From Clarkia xantiana subsp. parviflora (lineage: Eukaryota; Streptophyta; Magnoliopsida; Myrtales; Onagraceae): DNA of 64,000 nt. The translations under genes were made by a program, and so were the position numbers. The stretch covers positions 4,874,634 to 4,938,633 of the forward strand of contig JAPTYO010000010.1 of NCBI GenBank assembly GCA_036873135.1, read 5' to 3'. Below the pieces are notes generated by a model. That model saw nothing but the letters and a program-made list of their open reading frames with translations. It made no database searches and was not told the DNA's origin. Of this stretch, positions 57,678-64,000 are shown piece by piece. The number at the start of each line of letters is the position of its first letter. Position 1 is the stretch's first letter.

Positions 57678-58283
57678 ATGCCTCCCAGAGACAAGCCCGC
57701 CGCCGACGTTTCTCCCAACCCTATCTCCGGCAAGGAGATCCGGTATCGTGGAGTCAGGAAGAGGCCGTGGGGCCGTTACGCGGCTGAGATCCGAGACCCG
57801 GGGAAGAAGACCAGGGTCTGGCTTGGCACCTTCGACACCGCCGAGGAGGCGGCGCGTGCGTACGATGTCGCCGCCAGGGAGTTCCGTGGTGTCAAGGCCA
57901 AGACCAACTTCCCCACACCTGCCGAGCTCAACAGCAACTACAACCGCAGCCCCAGCGAGACCAGCACCATCGACACGTCCTCGCCTCCTCCGCCGCCGCC
58001 ACCTCCCACCCTCGACCTCGGCCTCGCCATGACATCCGGCGGAGGCTATATCCACCGCCCTCGCGTCTGTCTGCCCGCCGCCGGACACCCGGTCTATTTC
58101 TACGACCCATTTGCCCGCATGGCGCAGAACCCGCATGAGATCTGCAGGCTGGACCGCCCCGTCGTAAATAACTTCTTTCCTGTGGTCAGCGGCGGCGTAA
58201 AGAGCGACTCGCCTGACGCGGCGCCGCGGCGCAGATCTGTTCTTGATCTCGATCTAAACTTCCCTCCGCCGGAGGTGGTTTGA
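57678..58283 (+). CDS. ERF transcriptional repressor with EAR motif (ERF group VIII-like)
   Basis: Intronless, 201 residues. One AP2/ERF domain at about 23-79, starting [19 protein letters not shown] and ending VKAKTNFP, with the Ala and Asp that mark the ERF (not DREB) subfamily. A proline run lies near residue 104-112 and the C terminus carries the EAR repression motif [10 protein letters not shown], as in ERF3/ERF4-type class II factors. Such proteins bind GCC boxes and recruit TOPLESS/HDA19-type corepressors to dampen ethylene, jasmonate and defence responses. Coding GC content is much higher than the flanks, which is usual for intronless ERF genes. The exact orthologue is not clear. Confidence 0.94.
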   Translation: MPPRDKPAADVSPNPISGKEIRYRGVRKRPWGRYAAEIRDPGKKTRVWLGTFDTAEEAARAYDVAAREFRGVKAKTNFPTPAELNSNYNRSPSETSTIDTSSPPPPPPPPTLDLGLAMTSGGGYIHRPRVCLPAAGHPVYFYDPFARMAQNPHEICRLDRPVVNNFFPVVSGGVKSDSPDAAPRRRSVLDLDLNFPPPEVV

Positions 58284-59871
58284 GCTCAGGTTGCAGATCT
58301 TAGATTTGATATTAATGATTCTGGTCGATCATTTTGGAATTTATTTCTTTGTCTGGATCTAGGCTGGATTCTTAGAGAGAGAGAGAGGAAATGTATCGCC
58401 GCCGCTGACGGCGGAAGTGAGGATGATGGCGGCCAAAAAGTTACAAGAAAAGTCCGATTATTGTCCTTGTCTGTACATAGAAGAAGAAAGATTAGATTAG
58501 CTGATGATGTTCTTCCGCAACTGAGAATTATTCTGGATGTTGCATTTTATCCTATCTGTAATCAGAGATCTGTTTCTTCAACAATTATCTGCATGTTGAA
58601 TTGAATTTCATCACCATTTAACAATTATTATTATTACTTTACCTCTTTTTTATTCATAATAATAATGTGATCTTATTATCCTTCCTATGAAGACTACATT
58701 AAATGCAATTAGTTTCAGATTAAAATCTGAGTCGTTACAATGCAGATGTAAACAATCATTCATTGGGTATTATCAACTAAAATCTATTACGCAACAGATA
58801 GATGATTAATTATTATTATTATCAATAATTTAATCCACTTACGTGGGTGCTTGGTTTGCTGCCGCCGTAGTGCGTTGATTAGCTCTGTCGTGAATTTGGA
58901 CAACATCTACCAAAGGGTGGTTGCTTGCTTCCAGACTCCAGCCTTACGCCACGTGGTCCCCATACCGTACGGAAACCGCACTATCTAACCGCTTCTTATA
59001 TATTTTCCCAGATAATTTCCTTTTGCACCCCTTACTTTCCCAATCTATACATTCTTTTCCAGTACTTATTTCCATTACACTTGAGTCCTACATTTTCTAG
59101 ATTAATATGTTCCCCGGAACTTTATTAGGATACATATATTGTATATCTCTCTTTGGATTCACTCCTAGCTACATTCTGTGGTTGAAAAATAATTTGAGGT
59201 GCAAAAGTGCAGTAGAAATAAAGATAGGGAGTTCTCATCAATAAAACATAGTGTAGGGACAGTTGGTGCAATTTTTCTGTCTTTCCAGTTTTGTTTTTAT
59301 CGAAATACCAATTGTGGTTCAGAAGGTTTAGCGGCGTCATTATGACGGACATATGCCAGGTGGATAGAGCCTATGGTTCTTGACTTGACTTTGACCGCCA
59401 CTTCACCAGCCAAGCTCCGTGTGACTCGTGCGTCTCTTTGTTCTGTCGGGCTCTTAAAATCCAACGGCCCAAAAATAATCTTATCATTTATCCATTTTGC
59501 TAACCTTTTCCTTTTCTTTTTTACCACATCAATTATAACTCTTTTCACCACCAACGTTTGGTGATGGTTAATGTTTAATAGTGTTTATTATTTATTATGT
59601 GATTTAGTTATGAATAACACGTTTAAAATTTCAGGTCGTTACCTCACAAGTCACAATCAATTGATTAAAATACATGTGTTGTTTGGCTCATAAACCATGC
59701 TAGATATATGAGAAAGCTCGGAGAACCTAGACTTAATAAGCTGGCCTTTTACTATATACGCTGTTCGTGAGGCTATATTGATGGTATCAGTCCATACACT
59801 AGTTGTTGATTATGTCTAGTCGGAAAATTCTCACACCATGAGCAAAAGATACGAACATTACGTAGCGGAAT
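58284..59871. other. 3' flank of the ERF gene and intergenic DNA
   Basis: About 58284-58600 looks like the ERF 3' UTR (GATC-rich, GAGAGAGAGA at 58375). Further on are a promoter-like patch at 58850-59010 with a G-box GCCACGTGGT, and three clustered W-box cores in TTGACTTGACTTTGACC near 59379. No coding sequence follows either patch. Confidence 0.45.
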
Positions 59872-60354
59872 TGTAATACCTCATAAATTTGTATCACATC
59901 GGTTGAAATAAGCTGAATTGGAGTCCCAATAAACAAGGGTGATACTAATCAAGTCCAACAGGAATTTCTGGGTCTAAGTGAGGACAACGGGCTATGTTAG
60001 GCTGGATTGGGTTTAGTGGGGACAGTCGTTCGGGCTGTGGGTGTGACAGAATGGTAACAGAGCCGACCCGGGACCGTGATCGTGCTCGCGGAGCAAGGGC
60101 TATTGACCCCGGAGTTCCGATCACCAATCGGGATCAAACGATTCTGGTCTGGGCAGCGACGAGGACATCGCGCGCATCAAGGGAGTATATTGTAATACCC
60201 TATAAATTTGTACCACATCAGTTGGAATAAGATGATTTGGAGTCTTAATAAGCTACTTAAGTCCAACATGAATTCTTGATTTTCAAGACCCAAATAAGAA
60301 CAACGAATTCTATTAGACTGGGTTAAACTTAGTAGAGACAGTCGTTCGGACTAC
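59872..60354 (+). mobile_element. TRIM-like miniature LTR retrotransposon
   Basis: Two direct repeats, 59872-60048 and 60191-about 60354, both beginning TGTAATACC and running in parallel through ATAAATTTGTA-CACATC, GGAGTC, AAGTCCAACA, and GACAGTCGTTCGG. Right after the first repeat lies TGGTAACAGAGCC (60052-60064), one mismatch from the tRNA-iMet primer-binding site TGGTATCAGAGCC. A purine-rich AAGGGAGTAT (60179-60188) precedes the second repeat as polypurine tract. The internal part is about 140 bp with no protein. This is the layout of a terminal-repeat retrotransposon in miniature. The 3' end of the second LTR diverges, so the border there is approximate. Confidence 0.8.
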
Positions 60355-61884
60355 ATTCTTTACTAACGGAAAAGAATTTCTAACTTTTTGCTGGTTTTTT
60401 GCAGTAACTTTATTATAATTGGTTGAATGGAAAATAAAGCAGGTAAGATTAATAAAGAAGTTAATCAAAATATTATTACAAGTTAGTTTCGTTAATTAAA
60501 TGAAACGAAAAGGAATATAAACAATATGTCATAATAAAATTGTCTCTAATAAAATAGTTGATTACTCTAAAGTCTGAGAGTCATATGAAACCTCAATCAG
60601 GTTAATAAGATTCCTTACCAGCAAAAAAAAAAAAAAAAGTTTATAAGACTCTAAATCGAAATGAGTATAATCGTATTTAGACCGGTATCATAATTATTTC
60701 ACTACGAGCGTATAAATTTAACGACTTTTCTACCATGGAATTTAAGTCTGTAACCAGTTTCATTTACAAAAGAATCTTACAATCCCAAATGCTTGCGACA
60801 AATTATAATGAAGAGGCGAAGAATAATTAACACGTTTTTGTTTTGGAAGAGGGACCATGGTCGTCTTATAGTTGAGGGAACGGGACCGCAAGAGTAGGGG
60901 GAAAGACAACACTAAGAAAGCTACTGTCTTAATAGAGTTTTCTTATGTGTGATAATAATCAATATGGTCAGAAATTGTTATTATTATGGACTTCGATTTA
61001 ACACTTAAATATTACTATATATCTATATAAATCTAAATAGAGTAATAATAATTATAATAATAATAATAATAAACGATACGATGACAGTTATTGCTTGTCT
61101 GCACCACGTTGAATGCTTAATTGAAATGAACTGTTTCAGATTTTTTTATTTTTTATAATTTTTGTTTGCTTTTAGCAAATAACTCACTATATTATGCAAT
61201 ATATAAAAACGTGATTATTGTCATGTGTTCACTAAAATATCAACAAAGCATCGTGTTGATAAGCCATTGTCTGCTTTCGGCCATTTGTCACGTGTGGTAG
61301 TCTTTTATTATTCTTCGTTTTAATTTTTTTTTTTAAAGCAGCTGCATGCATCTCCGTATTTTACTTTATAAGTTTATTTATATATATTATACAGTCGAAG
61401 CAGATACAATTATTAAAAAAAAAAGTCCATCTCCATCCTAAAACACACAATTAAATATGGATAATATAGTGTACAAATTTTTCAAATTTAGTAATATTAG
61501 ACGAATATATACCAGTTACTAACTATATTATATTCTTATTAAAAACTAAACAGTATTATTTACGATGAACTCAGAGTTATGAACTTAATGTTAGGGGTGT
61601 ACTATAGCATTTTGTATACTTTAATTAATTCGTTTTAAAAAGAGTTTACAAATAACATCTAATGAGGCTTGAACTTCAAGTGTTCTCTAATAAAATTTAA
61701 GTCCATATCCACTTTGAATAACAATAAAAAATCATCTTAGTCAATCTTTTTTACTGTTGATGTAGTACTAACTTTTATATTTACAACCATAATCGGCTTA
61801 GCTAGCATAGACTCGTCTCTGCATATGTTTTATATTATGATCTGATACATAAATAAATATACAATAAATAATTAACATGGACAA
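60355..61884. other. AT-rich intergenic DNA
   Basis: No gene or complete element recognised. A-runs, an (AAT)n stretch at about 61038-61072, and many short stops in all frames. Confidence 0.5.
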
Positions 61885-62470
61885 TGTTGGATATATGTTT
61901 AAATTATCGCAAACTAGATTTGGTATCGTGACCATATCGAGCCATATTCAGTTATAATTCGAAACTTCGACACTGGACATCCCGAGACCCAAAACGCAAC
62001 CCAATGGGCTCGTCCTAGGCCTAACACCGAAAACATCATGAGTGACGAAATCCACTCGGGGTACTCCGAGTGGTTTTACCACTCAGAGTACCCAAGCAGG
62101 ACTTCTGCTCGGGTACCCCCTTCCTTCCTAGTGAGAGCGACTCGCCCGGGTCCCGAGCCCCTGTGAAATATCGTCTGGGGCACGCTCTTAGATGACATTT
62201 TGAGACACCTAAACCATGTAGGTCCGTCCGTTGCCAAAGAAGGGTTAAACCATCCTATCTGAGGTTTATCATGGTTTTCACCATCAAACCGCTACATCCA
62301 GACCGTAATAGCCCGGAACCAGAGCGCTTCTCAAGGATCTCTATAAATAGAGCTCTCTTATCATTATTAAGAGGTAATCTTGCTATCTCTCTAGCACTTA
62401 CTTTCTCTCTCTACAACTGAAACTCATTTTAACATCGGAGTGGGCTTGCTAGAACACCCCCAAGTGGCGG
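61885..62470 (+). mobile_element. LTR fragment of a second retrotransposon
   Basis: Begins TGTTGGATAT, has a TATA box CTATAAATAG at 62341-62350, a CT-rich leader-like stretch (TTACTTTCTCTCTCTAC) and then CATCGGAGTGGGC-like sequence, as seen in many plant Gypsy LTRs. An inverted pair ACTCGGGGTACTCCGAGT sits at 62055. The 3' end (after AAGTGGCGG) has no CA terminus and no partner LTR, so it is truncated. Confidence 0.55.
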
Positions 62471-64000
62471 AGGCAGGAATTCTAAAATGTGGGTTCACTA
62501 CTAAAAAAATTTCTTACCAAGTTGTAACTATATCATATAATTGAGTAGCATACACATCAATATATTACTATTAAAAAAAAAACTCACACATCAATATATA
62601 ATAAATACTTTAATGTTGCGATGGTTATTTAGTTAGATATATTTAGTATAGTATTACGTTGAAGAAATGAAATAAAAATGTCTAGAAATTAATGTAGTTT
62701 TTGAAATAACCCCCGAGTCTCTTTTTTGCAGGTTTAAGAAGAAGAAATGAAGACAGAAACGAGAAGTAAGGACAAGTGAAATGATCTCAAAACCTTTTAA
62801 AAAGACATCGAGATCAAGATCAAACAGATAGGGTAATGCTAATGCATGCCTACAACGTAACTGGGTACAAGAGATAAATATACACATTAAAATGAAAGGA
62901 TAACCATGTAAATGATGTGATATGATGTTGAAGTTTAACACTTTACTTACCAGTTAGATACCAGTTAGAGTTTTTGGTTTAAACACGATGATCTTTGTGA
63001 ATAAAAATACATGCTTGGTAAAAAACAACATGCCACGTGTTACCTTATAATGTGACCCTCTAGAACACTCCGTAAAAAAACGTTAATATGAAACAATCTA
63101 AAAGTTAATGAGCCCCATGGAAACCATATCAAAAGATGGGGATCACTTTGCAAACTAAGTTGTGACAAGTCAAATACAATATTTTCGAAGGACCACTCTA
63201 TGGAACGGCCGCTGTTTGATGCGGCCTAATTTCCACCAATCAGAGGCCTGTATTTAATGGCAAACTTGTAATTTCGTTTAAAAAAGAAAAAATGCGGTTT
63301 AGTGGTTCTTGTCACATCATATCACATCACTTAAGTGAATTAGACCACGGTTCGAAGATTTATCCAGACCGGATGTGAAGTTTGAACAGACGTTTGAATA
63401 AGATGAAGAAGATAAGCAGGAGAGAGGGACAGAATCTTCTTTTCCCTTTTCTTTAGATTATTTTTCAATAACCGTGCCAAAAAGTAAGAGAGATAAAGAC
63501 TCTTCTTTACCCATTTATTTAATATATATATATATATATTTATATTTTCATGACTGTGCAAAAGTTATCTTACTATTTATTAACTGCATACGTAGTTCTA
63601 TTCTAATATAATTATGTTCAAATTTACTAAATTCTCTTTTAAATCACCGATTATAGCCAATAATTTTTTTCTATTCAGTTATATTGATGTCTACCTTAGG
63701 CATTATTTGGATAAATATATATTAATAATATCAAGTTATTTTTTTCCAATTATTTTAGGGTATCAATTTATATGATTATTTTATATATTATAATAGTAAT
63801 GATAAGGAATATAATATTAAAAAAATTCAACCACTAAGGCATAGTGGAAATACTAAACCCCTAGTCAAGTTTACTGTAAACCTTATCCATACCCTAAATG
63901 AAAACCACCACCAGAGTAAATCAAAAAATGGACATTTAAATAATTAATTAATATTATGGAATATAATTCATGCACATAAATTATTTTAGTTGCTACTGAT
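62471..64000. other. Intergenic DNA to the window end
   Basis: No gene recognised on either strand. A CCAATCA box near 63235 and a TA run at 63522-63538 are the only marks seen. It may be the promoter side of a gene outside the window. Confidence 0.45.

Overview
This is nuclear DNA of a flowering plant. Evidence: spliced genes with GT-AG introns, plant-only families (DOG1-like, DUF641/GIL1-like, DUF1685, UGT79-like, EAR-type ERF, NCL), an intron-bearing plant-type elongator tRNA-Met sequence, and AT-rich intergenic DNA full of plant transposon types. The gene structures look eudicot, but I cannot name the species. All exon joins were worked out by hand from splice sites, reading phase and family knowledge; no search was run.

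Left third (1-17.3 kb): a DOG1-domain gene and a two-exon small membrane protein on the minus strand; a 5'-truncated LINE with a hAT-type element nested in its zinc-finger codons; a pathogen-related (SnoaL-like) gene with an apparent one-base frameshift; a tRNA-Glu(CTC); a RABA1-class GTPase whose intron carries an antisense intron-bearing tRNA-Met with a damaged T arm; and a DUF641 (GIL1-like) gene with a spliced leader containing a 13-residue upstream ORF.

Middle (17.3-44 kb): AT-rich DNA with Mutator-like MITEs and long (TA)n tracts; a three-exon DUF1685 gene; and convergent with it a nine-exon gene that I read as the plant TAF1A-like subunit of the RNA polymerase I selectivity factor. Divergent from that is the seven-exon Na+/Ca2+ exchanger-like NCL with two EF hands. 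A solo LTR with a GC-rich minisatellite lies between these two. A three-exon UGT79-like glycosyltransferase follows.

Right third (44-64 kb): mostly repeats. The largest block (about 49.9-54.9 kb) looks like the 3' part of a Ty3/Gypsy element of the Tat type, with tandem repeats, a decayed intron-containing gene in antisense and a candidate 3' LTR. An intronless ERF repressor gene with a C-terminal EAR motif follows, then a probable TRIM miniature retrotransposon with an initiator-tRNA primer-binding site and an LTR fragment.

The window is a normal gene-plus-transposon mosaic. I found no convincing new biological system. The most informative points are at least five non-autonomous hAT-type elements with exact 8-bp target duplications and wordy GC-rich arms, the TRIM, the antisense gene in the Tat-like block, the nested LINE/hAT insertion, and the broken pathogen-related gene.
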